A DNA stretch of 64,000 bases from Vulgatibacter incomptus. Lineage in GTDB: Bacteria; Myxococcota; Myxococcia; Myxococcales; Vulgatibacteraceae. Under the pieces are notes generated by a model. The model was not told where the DNA came from. It saw only the letters and a program-made list of their open reading frames with translations, and searched no databases. The DNA lies in contig NZ_CP012332.1 of assembly GCF_001263175.1 (NCBI RefSeq), positions 862,001 to 926,000 of the forward strand, read 5' to 3'. Made by a program: the position numbers and the translations under genes. Below, piece by piece: positions 50,049 to 57,425 of the stretch; positions within the stretch are counted from its first letter, which is position 1, and each line of letters opens with the position of its first letter.

Positions 50049-50091
50049 AAGTAACCCCGCGAATCCTTTGGGTTCGCGGGGTTTTCCTTTT
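50039..50091 (+). repeat. Direct repeat, copy 1: tRNA-Ala 3' end plus terminator
   Basis: 53 bases starting in the acceptor stem of tRNA-Ala and running through its CCA and terminator. Identical to 52026-52078; the next base on either side differs. A tRNA 3' end is the usual attachment site of integrative elements. Confidence 0.85.
50053..50091 (+). terminator. Rho-independent terminator of tRNA-Ala
   Basis: AACCCCGCGAA (50053-50063) pairs with TTCGCGGGGTT (50073-50083) over a nine-base loop, followed by TTTTCCTTTT. An identical structure is at 52040-52078. Confidence 0.9.
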
Positions 50092-50312
50092 GGAGCCCAG
50101 GAATCGCTACGAGCTGGATAAGGGCCGTTCCCTTGCGGGGCTCGGAGGGGTCAGGCTCCCAGGCCACTACATCCACGATGGACCGAAGAAGGCCCTTGAT
50201 CGCCTCCCTCTCCTCTCGCTCCACAGCGACCGCCAAGGAGCGGGCAAGCTGCCGGTAGGAGTCCGCTTGAAGAGGTACCGCGATGCTGGCCCGCGGTACC
50301 TCATGGTTGGCA
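50092..50312 (-). pseudogene. Possible C-terminal remnant of a recombinase
   Basis: On the minus strand an open frame of about 74 codons reads ASIAVPLQADSYRQLARSLA, then EREEREAIKGLLRSIVDVVA and WEPDPSEPRKGTALIQLV before entering the repeat. It has protein-like composition with a helix and a strand and no start of its own. Tails of this style, ending against a tRNA attachment site, are seen in serine recombinases, but similarity is only by impression. It overlaps no other gene; the rest of this 265-base gap after the tRNA is the terminator. Confidence 0.25.
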
Positions 50313-51794
50313 CTACGGAGCGGTGGTGAAGGAGCGCTCCCCGGTGCGGAACCCCATCAGGTCTTCGATGTCCAGGATGCGAACGAAGCCCATCCCCCTT
50401 CCATCGGCGATGTCGTCTGCACCCAGAAAGCCGTCGGTGATCGCAGCGGTCACCAACCAGGAATAGGTCGTCGATCCGACCAGCTTCATTTCGTCCAGAT
50501 CGGAGTCGGCGAGGGTGAGGCTGCTCACATCGCCTGGCAGATAATACTGCAGAGAATACTGATGAGCCTGATTGGTGTCGTTGAGGACGATCTCGACCCA
50601 ATAGCTCTTGGCGCCATTCACAGGCGTCCAGCTCAGCGTCGGCAGGCGGGACACGTTGGTGGCCCCTTCTGCTGGTTCGAGGAGCTTCAAGGCCTGGGTC
50701 TGAGGGAACTTGATCGTGGTGGCTCCGGCCGAGGTCACCTTTGCCACGCGTATCGCGATGGTTCCGTCCGCGTCGGCGCCGACGAGCGCGAGCCTGCCGC
50801 CCTCCGAAGGCAACTCGACGTCGGCGTCGTTGGGAAGCTCGGTATCGCCCCCGAAGCGTTCCGCGAGGGTGAAGCGAGCCCCATGCAGATCGAAGCTCAA
50901 CACACCCGAGCTCTTCCCGTTGTCGTAGGCGCCGTAAGTGGCGTTGAAGCGGGTCTGGAAGGTGCTGATCGGAGCAGACGACAGCTCGATCTGCAGGCCG
51001 CTGGTGTTGCCTTCATCGTTCATGGCCACGTCTTCTCGTACGCCGGCAGCCCGATAGACAATGGTTCCATCGGCCTTTAGACCCACGTGGGCCGCCACGA
51101 CGTCGACGCTTCGGGAGGGAGGACCGAACCAGCGCACCTCGGCGGAATACGCCCCGGGCCCCTGGAGCTCGAAGCATGCGTGGTCGTTTCCCGTTGTCGA
51201 GATCAGGATCGATTCCCCGGCGGGGAAAGGGGCCTGGGCACCGGTGATCGTTCCGGTCAGGGTTGCGCGCGAGAGCCCATTGGCGTTGTCGAATCGAGCC
51301 ACCCGGGGATCCCGGCGGGTCAGCCTCCTGAGTTCAACGATATCACCCGATGGAAACTTCAAGGTCAAATCGTAGGGCACATCTACCCCGTCAAAACTGA
51401 ATTTCCCCTCTGCGTCCGTCTCCTGACTGAAGCCGAAGGCATGATTCAGGACCGCGAGCGCCCCGGCCATGGGCTTGCCTCGGTCATCGATCACGGTCCC
51501 TAGGACCTGGTTGATAGGCTGCGGATCTCCGCCATGGCCTCCCTCGCCTGCGGTGCCGCCCTGGCCTCCGCCACCCTCACCGGCGGTGCCGCCCTGACCG
51601 CCGCTCCCCTCGCCAGCGCTGCCACCCTGACCGCCGCCACCATGGCCGGCGGTGCCACCGTCTCCACCGGAGCCGGCTTCGCCACCAGCCCCTCCACCGC
51701 CCCCAGTCCCAACCTTCGGGTCGGTCTTGTCTGCACCACAGGCCACCAGGGCCAGCGCTGCAAACAACATCCCTACGGTCCTCAAACTCATCAT
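50313..51794 (-). CDS. Gly-rich-linker lipoprotein with carboxypeptidase-regulatory-like domain
   Basis: 493 residues from ATG 51794 (GGGAGGA upstream). Lipobox ALVAC (Cys at about 19). Residues 28-95 are a Gly-rich linker of GGxGGTAGEGG-type repeats, like the tail of the lipoprotein at 878-1660. A carboxypeptidase-regulatory-like beta-sandwich follows (residues 100-165, VLGTVIDDRGKPMAGALAVL...GKFSFDGVDVPYDLTL). The central 200 residues are beta-rich and unassigned. A fibronectin-III-like segment near 370-460 (NVSRLPTLSWTPVNGAKSYW) precedes the end. It is a surface lipoprotein of unknown function, and the only full gene between the two tRNA-derived repeats. Confidence 0.75.
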   Translation of the reverse strand: MMSLRTVGMLFAALALVACGADKTDPKVGTGGGGGAGGEAGSGGDGGTAGHGGGGQGGSAGEGSGGQGGTAGEGGGGQGGTAGEGGHGGDPQPINQVLGTVIDDRGKPMAGALAVLNHAFGFSQETDAEGKFSFDGVDVPYDLTLKFPSGDIVELRRLTRRDPRVARFDNANGLSRATLTGTITGAQAPFPAGESILISTTGNDHACFELQGPGAYSAEVRWFGPPSRSVDVVAAHVGLKADGTIVYRAAGVREDVAMNDEGNTSGLQIELSSAPISTFQTRFNATYGAYDNGKSSGVLSFDLHGARFTLAERFGGDTELPNDADVELPSEGGRLALVGADADGTIAIRVAKVTSAGATTIKFPQTQALKLLEPAEGATNVSRLPTLSWTPVNGAKSYWVEIVLNDTNQAHQYSLQYYLPGDVSSLTLADSDLDEMKLVGSTTYSWLVTAAITDGFLGADDIADGRGMGFVRILDIEDLMGFRTGERSFTTAP

Positions 51795-52025
51795 CTTGGA
51801 TCCTCCCTGGGGCGCTCCCCGCAAAGGTTTCAAAATACCACAATGAAGGGGTGGCCCGACCTCGCGCTTTGCCCTCGCCTAGAACAGTTGAAGGCCTGGT
51901 GGAATTGGGGCGGCAGAACGGCTTCGAGGATCGAGAGCGAGCCCGTCAGCCCCTCGACAGAGCGGAAGTCGCAAGGAAGTCGGAAGGTTAGAGACGGCCC
52001 ATCGGAGTTCGAAAAGCGTCCGCTA

Positions 52026-52078
52026 TGCTCCACCAAAGTAACCCCGCGAATCCTTTGGGTTCGCGGGGTTTTCCTTTT
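52026..52078 (+). repeat. Direct repeat, copy 2: tRNA-Ala 3' end plus terminator
   Basis: Identical to 50039-50091, but without the rest of a tRNA: upstream bases (51840-52025) do not fold into the missing part. It keeps a working-looking terminator (52040-52078). This is what an attR site, or the scar of a duplicated tRNA, would look like. Confidence 0.85.
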
Positions 52079-52119
52079 TCAGGCGCATGGAGCGCCAAAA
52101 GCTGGATCCGGGCCATCGT

Positions 52120-52317
52120 TCATCGGGGCCGACCGGGGTTTCGTCCCTGCCAGCGCTCCAGCTCCTCCACCAACAGCTCGGCGACTCCGCGCACGAGGGG
52201 TGTATCGAGGGCGCTCTTGGCGCAGACGAGGTGGTGCGCCGGTCGGACAACTTCCTCGTCCAATGGAGGGCGGCCGAGTGCGGACTCGGCGCGTTCATCA
52301 AGCCGAGGATGACCCAC
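52120..52317 (-). pseudogene. Remnant of a LysR-type regulator (C-terminal end)
   Basis: 65 residues on the minus strand. The sequence DEEVVRPAHHLVCAKSALDT followed by PLVRGVAELLVEELERWQ matches the usual last strand and helix of LysR substrate-binding domains (a hydrophobic strand ending in V, then residues like T-P-x-V-R and a long final helix). Everything upstream, including the helix-turn-helix, is absent; the frame begins at an 11-base inverted repeat (52308-52318). The family call rests on pattern only. Confidence 0.4.
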
Positions 52318-52357
52318 CGCTTCGCCGCGCCGTCGTCACTCGTGCCCCTCGACCTAG

Positions 52358-52873
52358 GTGGGTCATCAACACCCCCGCGATGGGCGCCTACATCTCGATC
52401 ACGTCTCCGGCCTCCCGGACGTGCCGAAGGGGACGCCCATCTTCGCGGGCCCGGGCGAAGCGCATCCCAGGCGGTTCATCAACCTCTTCACGCAAGGGTC
52501 CATCGATCGCGCCCTGGCGGGGCACGCGCCGGTACAGGAATGGCCCTTCCAAGGAGGGGACGAGCGCTTCGCCGGGATCGTCGACGTCTTCGGCGACGGC
52601 TCGCTCTGGGCGATCTGGGTGCCGGGGCATACGCCGGGATCCGTCGCCTACCTCGCTCGAACCGTCCGCGGTCCGGTGCTCTTCGTGGGCGACACCTCGC
52701 ATACCTCTTGGGGCTGGCGGCACGACGTCGAGCCGGGGAGCTACACCGTCGATCGGGCGATGAACGCGACGAGCCTCGCGGCCCAGCGCCGGCTGGTGGC
52801 CGAGCATCCGGGCATCGACGTGAGGCTGGGGCACCAGCACCTCGACGAGAGCCGGACCGCCACCCGGCGGTAA
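52358..52873 (+). pseudogene. MBL-fold metallo-hydrolase, N-terminally truncated
   Basis: 171 residues. It starts in the middle of the metal-binding motif: the family's HxHxDH reads RLHLDH here, so the first His is lost, together with about 100 residues that should precede it. The rest is well kept: HVSGLPDVPKGTPIFAGPGE, WAIWVPGHTPGSVAYLART with the His of strand 9, and VLFVGDTSHTSWGW with the metal-bridging Asp. The C-terminal His lies in DVRLGHQHLDE. The truncation point coincides with the inverted repeat at 52357-52367. A functional enzyme is unlikely. Confidence 0.7.
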
Positions 52874-53182
52874 CGGCGCGATCGAGGAGGAGGGGAGGCG
52901 CCAGGGGCGCCGCAGGGCGGAGGTCGTCTTCAGTCCCCAACCCCGGCGAGAAGCCCCGGTCGTTGGTCCGGACCGGAAGCCCGGAGTTCCATTTGGACTC
53001 CGGGTTTTTGCTTTAAGCGCGCGATGACGTGCTCCACAGGTGCGCTCTCGCCCGACATTGTAGAATTGTGGACTCTCCAACGGATTGTCGTTAGGAAGAC
53101 GCTGCCACGGGCCCGTGCCCGCGTCCGGAGATCCGACCATCCGGTCGGCCGACCTTCCGGACTACGTTAGAGGGAGTCCCAT
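52874..53182 (+). other. Gene-free stretch before the outer-membrane protein
   Basis: 309 bases without a gene. It holds the terminator at 52980-53009 and a TAGAAT at 53061-53066 that could be the -10 of the gene at 53183, though no good -35 lies 17 bases upstream. The leader of about 115 bases ends in a GGGAG ribosome site. Nothing else was recognised. Confidence 0.5.
52980..53009 (+). terminator. Rho-independent terminator
   Basis: CCCGGAGT (52980-52987) pairs with ACTCCGGG (52997-53004) over a nine-base loop and is followed by TTTTT. It would have ended transcription of the truncated MBL-fold gene. Confidence 0.8.
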
Positions 53183-53896
53183 ATGAAGCTCCGTCTGCTT
53201 GCTGCACTCGCTGTTGCGACCTCGATCGTCGGTTTCGCCGGCCCCGCTTCCGCCGCGAAGACCCACGGCCTGCGCCTCGAAACGGCCTTCTTCAAGGATT
53301 TCAACATTGCCTCGTTCGGTAGCGGGGCCTCCGCTCCCGGCGAGAATGACATCCGGCTGGGCTCGAACCTCACCAGCACGAGCCCCCAGGGCGATCTCAA
53401 GGTCGGCTACGACCTGCCGGGCGGGTTCACTCCGCTGATCGGCATCGGCTTCCGCTCGGAGTCGTTCAAGTTCTTCGACTCCAAGGACAAGGAGCTCGGG
53501 AAGGCGAGCATCACCTCGATCATCCTGGACGCCGAGCTTCGCTACTACTTCCGGGCGCACAAGAAGGGCATCTCGCCGTTCGTCTTCGGTGAGTTCAACA
53601 TCGGGATCCCGGTGTTCTCGACGGACGGCGCCCTGGCGTCGCCGATGCTCTCCAAGAAGCAGAACGATGCGCGGAACGACTCCATCGCCGATAACTTCGG
53701 GTTCACCGAGATCAACGCGGGCTTCGGCGCCGAGTACCTCTTCAGCAACTCGTTCGGCATCGGCGGCAAGTGGGGCGCCGGCGTTGCCTTCCAGGGGACC
53801 TCCGAGCACACGGCGGAGGGCGAGACCTTTGGCTCGAACACCTCCAACACCACCTTCGGCACCAGCGCTGCCGTCTACGCTACCTGGCGCCTCTAA
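53183..53896 (+). CDS. Outer-membrane beta-barrel protein
   Basis: 237 residues from ATG 53183. Signal peptide MKLRLLAALAVATSIVGFAG cut after ASAA. The mature protein alternates polar and hydrophobic residues in about eight strands (GLRLETAFFKDFNIASF, LIGIGFRSESFKFF, ILDAELRYYFRAHK, PFVFGEFNIGIPVF, INAGFGAEYLFSNSFGIGG, SAAVYATWRL), as in small OmpA/OmpW-like barrels. No periplasmic domain is present. Function is unknown. It has its own leader and terminator. Confidence 0.75.
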   Translation: MKLRLLAALAVATSIVGFAGPASAAKTHGLRLETAFFKDFNIASFGSGASAPGENDIRLGSNLTSTSPQGDLKVGYDLPGGFTPLIGIGFRSESFKFFDSKDKELGKASITSIILDAELRYYFRAHKKGISPFVFGEFNIGIPVFSTDGALASPMLSKKQNDARNDSIADNFGFTEINAGFGAEYLFSNSFGIGGKWGAGVAFQGTSEHTAEGETFGSNTSNTTFGTSAAVYATWRL

Positions 53897-53924
53897 GCGC
53901 TCGGTCGTAGTGGGTTGATTCACG

Positions 53925-53957
53925 ACGCCGCGCAGCCCTCGAGGAAGCGCGGCGTTT
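53925..53957 (+). terminator. Terminator of the outer-membrane protein gene
   Basis: ACGCCGCGC (53925-53933) pairs with GCGCGGCGT (53947-53955), followed by a short T-rich stretch (TTTGTGTGT). A second, imperfect GC-rich hairpin at 53980-54018 may end transcription of ccr from the other strand. Confidence 0.6.
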
Positions 53958-54023
53958 GTGTGTCTGACGCTCGAACGACACGACGCCGCGCACCGCCATG
54001 GGCGCGGCGCCGTCGTTTCCGGC

Positions 54024-55274
54024 TCAGGCCTGGTAGGCGGGGATCGCCGCGGCGGCGACAGGCGGACGATCGAGGAGCTGGTTGGCCCGCTCGTCCTGCT
54101 CCGCGCCGACGGTGATCACCATCTTCCCCATGTGCCGGTTGGCGGCCATCTCCTCGTGGGCCTCCGGCGTCTGCTCGAAGGCGAAGACGCGATCCACGTA
54201 GGGCCGGATCTTCCCCTCGATGATGAGCTGGTTGGCCCGGTCGGCCTCGTAGGCGTTGGCGAAGTGGCTCCCGATGATCTGCTTCTGCCGCATCCAGAGG
54301 TGGCGGACGTCGAAGTCGAGGTGGTAGCCGCTGGTGGCGCCGCAGATCACGATCTTCCCGAAGCGCTTGGCGAGGAAGACGGAGGCAGGGAAGGTCTGCT
54401 GGCCCACGTGCTCGAAGACCACGTCGGGGTCGCTGCCGCCGGTGAGCTCGCGGAGCGCCTTGCCGAAGCGCTTCATCTCCGCGAGACGCCGCTTCTCCTG
54501 CTCGGGGCTCTCGTTCTGCCCCTTGGCGATCTCAAAGTCCCTTCGGTCGATGGTGGCGGCTGCGCCCAGCTTCCTGGCGAGCTCCGCCTTGCGACCGCTG
54601 GAGACCACGGCGATGGCGTTGGCGCCGGTCGCCTTGCAGAGCTGCACTGCGAAGATGCCGAGGCCGCCGGACGCCCCCCAGACGAGCACGTTGTCGCCGG
54701 CGCGGACCTTCGCCTGGTCGAGCAGCATCCGGTAGGCGGTGAAGTACGTGAGGCCGTAGCTTGCGGACTCGATCCATCCGAGCCGCGGCGGCTTGGGCAG
54801 GAGCTGCTGGGACTGGACCTTGGCGAACTGGGCGAAGGAGCCGTAGTTCGTCTCGTAGCCCCAGATTCGCTGCTCGGAGCAGGCGAGGGGATCGAGGCCG
54901 TTGCACTCCGGGCACTGGCCGCACGACTGGTTGCAGTGGACCACCACCTCGTCGCCGATCTTCCAGCGGCGCACGTTCGAGCCCACCTGCCAGACGATCC
55001 CCGAGGCGTCGGAGCCGGCGATGTGGAAATCGTCGCCGGTCCCCCGCATCACCGAGACGGGCTTGCCCCGCGCCGCCCAGATCCCGTTGAAGTTCACCCC
55101 GGCGGCCATCACGTAGACGAGGACGTCGTTCGGCCCGAGCTTGGGAACCGCCACCTCCTCGGGCCGCATCGCCTCCAGGGGATCGCCCTCGCGCCCTTTG
55201 CGGATCACAATCGCGTGCATGCGATCCGGGACGACGCCAACCGGAGGTGTCGTCCCCACTCCTACGATCCTCAT
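54024..55274 (-). CDS. ccr: Crotonyl-CoA carboxylase/reductase
   Basis: 416 residues. Ccr reductively carboxylates crotonyl-CoA to ethylmalonyl-CoA with NADPH and CO2, the key step of the ethylmalonyl-CoA pathway. It is a zinc-type medium-chain dehydrogenase without the zinc catalysis: N-terminal GVNFNGIWAARGKPVSVMRG and HIAGSDASGIVWQVGSNVRR, then the NADP-binding region NVLVWGASGGLGIFAVQLCK, and the Ccr-typical stretches GQQTFPASVFLAKRFGKIVI and LDFDVRHLWMRQKQIIGSHF. The WGYETNYGSFAQF segment and the cysteine-rich CNQSCGQCPECNGLD loop are as in known Ccr. It is the last gene of the cluster that begins at 60870; the B12 subunit gene ends 25 bases upstream. Confidence 0.9.
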   Translation of the reverse strand: MRIVGVGTTPPVGVVPDRMHAIVIRKGREGDPLEAMRPEEVAVPKLGPNDVLVYVMAAGVNFNGIWAARGKPVSVMRGTGDDFHIAGSDASGIVWQVGSNVRRWKIGDEVVVHCNQSCGQCPECNGLDPLACSEQRIWGYETNYGSFAQFAKVQSQQLLPKPPRLGWIESASYGLTYFTAYRMLLDQAKVRAGDNVLVWGASGGLGIFAVQLCKATGANAIAVVSSGRKAELARKLGAAATIDRRDFEIAKGQNESPEQEKRRLAEMKRFGKALRELTGGSDPDVVFEHVGQQTFPASVFLAKRFGKIVICGATSGYHLDFDVRHLWMRQKQIIGSHFANAYEADRANQLIIEGKIRPYVDRVFAFEQTPEAHEEMAANRHMGKMVITVGAEQDERANQLLDRPPVAAAAIPAYQA

Positions 55275-55299
55275 GTTCTTCCCCCCTTTCCCTTTCTCG

Positions 55300-55755
55300 T
55301 TACGGATGGAGCGCCGGCGGATCAGGTGTCGTGATCGCCTTGGGCTCCACCAGCCAGCGCACGAACGAGACCACCTCCTCCAGCGGCGACTCCGGGCCGA
55401 AGACGCGCTTCACGCCCAGGCCCGCCAGGAGCGGCCAGTCCGCCATCGGGATCACGCCGCCCACCACCACCGGGAGATCCTGCGACGAGCGACGCGTGAG
55501 CTCCTCCCGGAGCCGCTCGCAGATGGAGAGGTGCGCGCCGGAGAGGATCGAGAGGCCGATCACGTCGACCGCCTCCTGCACCGCTGCCTGGGCGATGGTC
55601 GGGATCGATGTGCGCAAGCCCGTGTAGATCACCTCCATCCCCGCATCGCGGAGCGCGGAGGCGATCACCTTGGCCCCGCGCTCATGCCCATCCAGGCCGG
55701 GTTTCGCTACGAGCACGCGTGGCACATACCGAGTGTGATTCAGGCCGACTGACAT
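55300..55755 (-). CDS. B12-binding subunit of an ethylmalonyl/methylmalonyl-CoA-type mutase
   Basis: 151 residues. A stand-alone cobalamin domain with the base-off motif LVAKPGLDGHERGAKVIA (His at the DxHxxG position), VIGLSILSGAH and VVVGGVIPMADWPLL. Mutases of this type are often one chain of about 650-720 residues; here catalytic and B12 parts are separate genes, as in isobutyryl-CoA and archaeal methylmalonyl-CoA mutases. A GAAGGAGG site precedes ATG 55755. It lies between the catalytic subunit gene and ccr, so ethylmalonyl-CoA is the likely substrate of the complex. Confidence 0.85.
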   Translation of the reverse strand: MSVGLNHTRYVPRVLVAKPGLDGHERGAKVIASALRDAGMEVIYTGLRTSIPTIAQAAVQEAVDVIGLSILSGAHLSICERLREELTRRSSQDLPVVVGGVIPMADWPLLAGLGVKRVFGPESPLEEVVSFVRWLVEPKAITTPDPPALHP

Positions 55756-55805
55756 CCGCGTCCTCCTTCGAGCTGGTGTTGCCTTCCTCGATCCGCCTCC
55801 TCGAT

Positions 55806-57425
55806 TCAGAACTGGGATGGGGGCCGGTAGGTCCCGAAGACCTTCCGGAGGGCTCCGGCGATCTCACCCGTGGTTGCGTATGCGAGCACAGCCTCGCGGA
55901 TCGCCGGCATCAGGTTGGAGCTCCCGCCGGCCTCGTCCTCCACCCGGGCGAGGGTGCGCTCCACGGCGGCGCCGTCGCGGCCTTCGCGGAGCTTCCGCAG
56001 CTCCGCCTTCTTCTCCTCTTCGGCCTCGCGGGACAGCACCTGCGCCTCGATCGCCTCGGTGGAGCCCTCGGTGGCGTGGACGTTCACGCCGACCACCGGG
56101 ATCGAGCCGTCCTCGACCCCCTTCTGCCACTCGTAGGCCCGCCGTCCGATCCGCGTCTGGAGCCAGCCCGAGCGCAGGGCCTCCACCATGCCGCCGCGGG
56201 CGTCCACCTCGTCCATGATGCGGAGGATCTCCCCCTCGAGGTCGTCGGTGAGCGCCTCGACGAAGTAGGAGCCACCCAGCGGATCGGCCGTCTTCGCCAC
56301 CTCCGTCTCGAGGGCCAGGATCTGCTGGATCCGCAGCGACGTCCGGGACGAGAGCTCGGTAGGGATCGCGAAGGCCTCGTCGTAGGCGGCGGTGAACACC
56401 GACTGCAGCCCGCCGCACGCCACCGCGAAGGCCTCGAGGGTCAGCCTGGCGAGGTTGTTCAGGGGCTCGGCCCGGGTGAGCGAGTGTCCGCCGCAGACAC
56501 AGGCGGCCCGGAGCCGCTGCGCCTGGGGATCCGACGCGCCCCGGGACTTCATGTGGTTCGCCCAGATCCGCCTTCCCGCGCGGTACTTGGCCACCTCCTC
56601 GAAGAAGTTGGCGTAGGTGTAGAAGAAGAAGGAGATCCGCTTGCCGAAGCGATCCGGATCGAGGCCGCGGGCGAGGAGGGCGTCGACGTACGATTTCCCA
56701 GCACTCAGGGTGAATGCCATCTCCTCGGCAGGGGTCGCGCCCGCGTCGCGGTAGTGGCTGGCGATGGAGATCGGGTTGAAGCGGGGGAGCCGCTCCACCG
56801 TGTCTTCCACCAGATCGATCGCAAGGCGCATCGAGGGATCGATGGGGAAGATCCACGCGCCCCTGGCGCCGAACTCCTTGAGCAGATCGTTCTGCACCGT
56901 GCCGGAGATCCGATCCGCCGGCACGCCCGCCTTTCGCGCCACCGCCTCGTACATCGCCAGGAGGATCGGCGCGGTGGCGTTGATCGTCATCGAAGTGGAG
57001 ACGCGGTCGAGGGGCAGGCCCGAGAAGACCCGCTCCATGTCGGCCAGCGAGTCGATCGCCACGCCGACCTTGCCCACCTCGCCCGCCGCCTCCGGATCGT
57101 CGGAATCGAGGCCGAGCTGGGTGGGGAGATCGAGGGCGAGGGAGAGGCCGGTCTGGCCCGCCTCCAGGAGATAGAGGAAGCGGCGGTTGGTCTCCGCCGG
57201 CGTCCCGAAGCCCGCGTACTGGCGCATGGTCCAGGGCTTGCCCAGGTACATGTCCGCGTGGATGCCGCGGGTGAAGGGGAACTCACCCGGAGGCGGCGGG
57301 TGGCGCTTCACGTCCGTTGGGCCATAGACGGGACGGATCGCCGTCCCCGAGCGGGTGCGGTGGACCGGCTGTGCCGGCGCGCGATCGCTCCGGCCGCCGC
57401 CGGCCTTGTCGATGCGCCTCCTCAT
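55806..57425 (-). CDS. Catalytic subunit of an ethylmalonyl-CoA-type B12 mutase
   Basis: 539 residues from ATG 57425, overlapping the lyase stop (ATGA). TIM-barrel of the methylmalonyl-CoA mutase family: RGIHADMYLGKPWTMRQYAG, GQTGLSLALDLPTQLGLDSD, VSTSMTINATAPILLAMYEA, GTVQNDLLKEFGARGAWIFP, NPISIASHYRDAGATPAEE and RISFFFYTYANFFEEVAKYR. The B12 domain is missing and supplied by the next gene. Ecm, Mcm, Icm and Hcm subunits look alike; the position inside a ccr-mcl-mcd cluster favours ethylmalonyl-CoA mutase (to methylsuccinyl-CoA). An alternative is a methylmalonyl-CoA mutase, which the same pathway also needs for propionyl-CoA. Confidence 0.85.
   Translation of the reverse strand: MRRRIDKAGGGRSDRAPAQPVHRTRSGTAIRPVYGPTDVKRHPPPPGEFPFTRGIHADMYLGKPWTMRQYAGFGTPAETNRRFLYLLEAGQTGLSLALDLPTQLGLDSDDPEAAGEVGKVGVAIDSLADMERVFSGLPLDRVSTSMTINATAPILLAMYEAVARKAGVPADRISGTVQNDLLKEFGARGAWIFPIDPSMRLAIDLVEDTVERLPRFNPISIASHYRDAGATPAEEMAFTLSAGKSYVDALLARGLDPDRFGKRISFFFYTYANFFEEVAKYRAGRRIWANHMKSRGASDPQAQRLRAACVCGGHSLTRAEPLNNLARLTLEAFAVACGGLQSVFTAAYDEAFAIPTELSSRTSLRIQQILALETEVAKTADPLGGSYFVEALTDDLEGEILRIMDEVDARGGMVEALRSGWLQTRIGRRAYEWQKGVEDGSIPVVGVNVHATEGSTEAIEAQVLSREAEEEKKAELRKLREGRDGAAVERTLARVEDEAGGSSNLMPAIREAVLAYATTGEIAGALRKVFGTYRPPSQF

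Larger units (their letters stand above)
50039..52078. mobile_element. Possible small tRNA-Ala-integrated element or its remnant
   Basis: The segment between the two 53-bp repeats (1,987 bases from copy to copy) holds one lipoprotein gene and a minus-strand frame that reads into the left repeat. Its base composition is a little less GC-rich than the flanks. No intact integrase or excisionase is present, so it would be a decayed or mobilised passenger. A tandem duplication of the tRNA gene followed by loss of the second copy's 5' part is the main alternative. Confidence 0.4.

Noticed and set aside
51545-51715. Short tandem repeats that might be a CRISPR-like array
   Set aside because: They are the coding repeats of the Gly-rich linker, in frame and without regular spacers.
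50313-51794. Lipoprotein gene as a toxin or defence gene carried by the tRNA-linked segment
   Set aside because: Domains seen are a lipid anchor, Gly-rich linker and carboxypeptidase-regulatory-like sandwich; nothing points to nuclease, kinase or pore activity.
51834-52025. Small genes between the lipoprotein start and the right repeat
   Set aside because: Frames are short, lack ribosome sites and show no recognisable domains; the stretch is left as non-coding or decayed.
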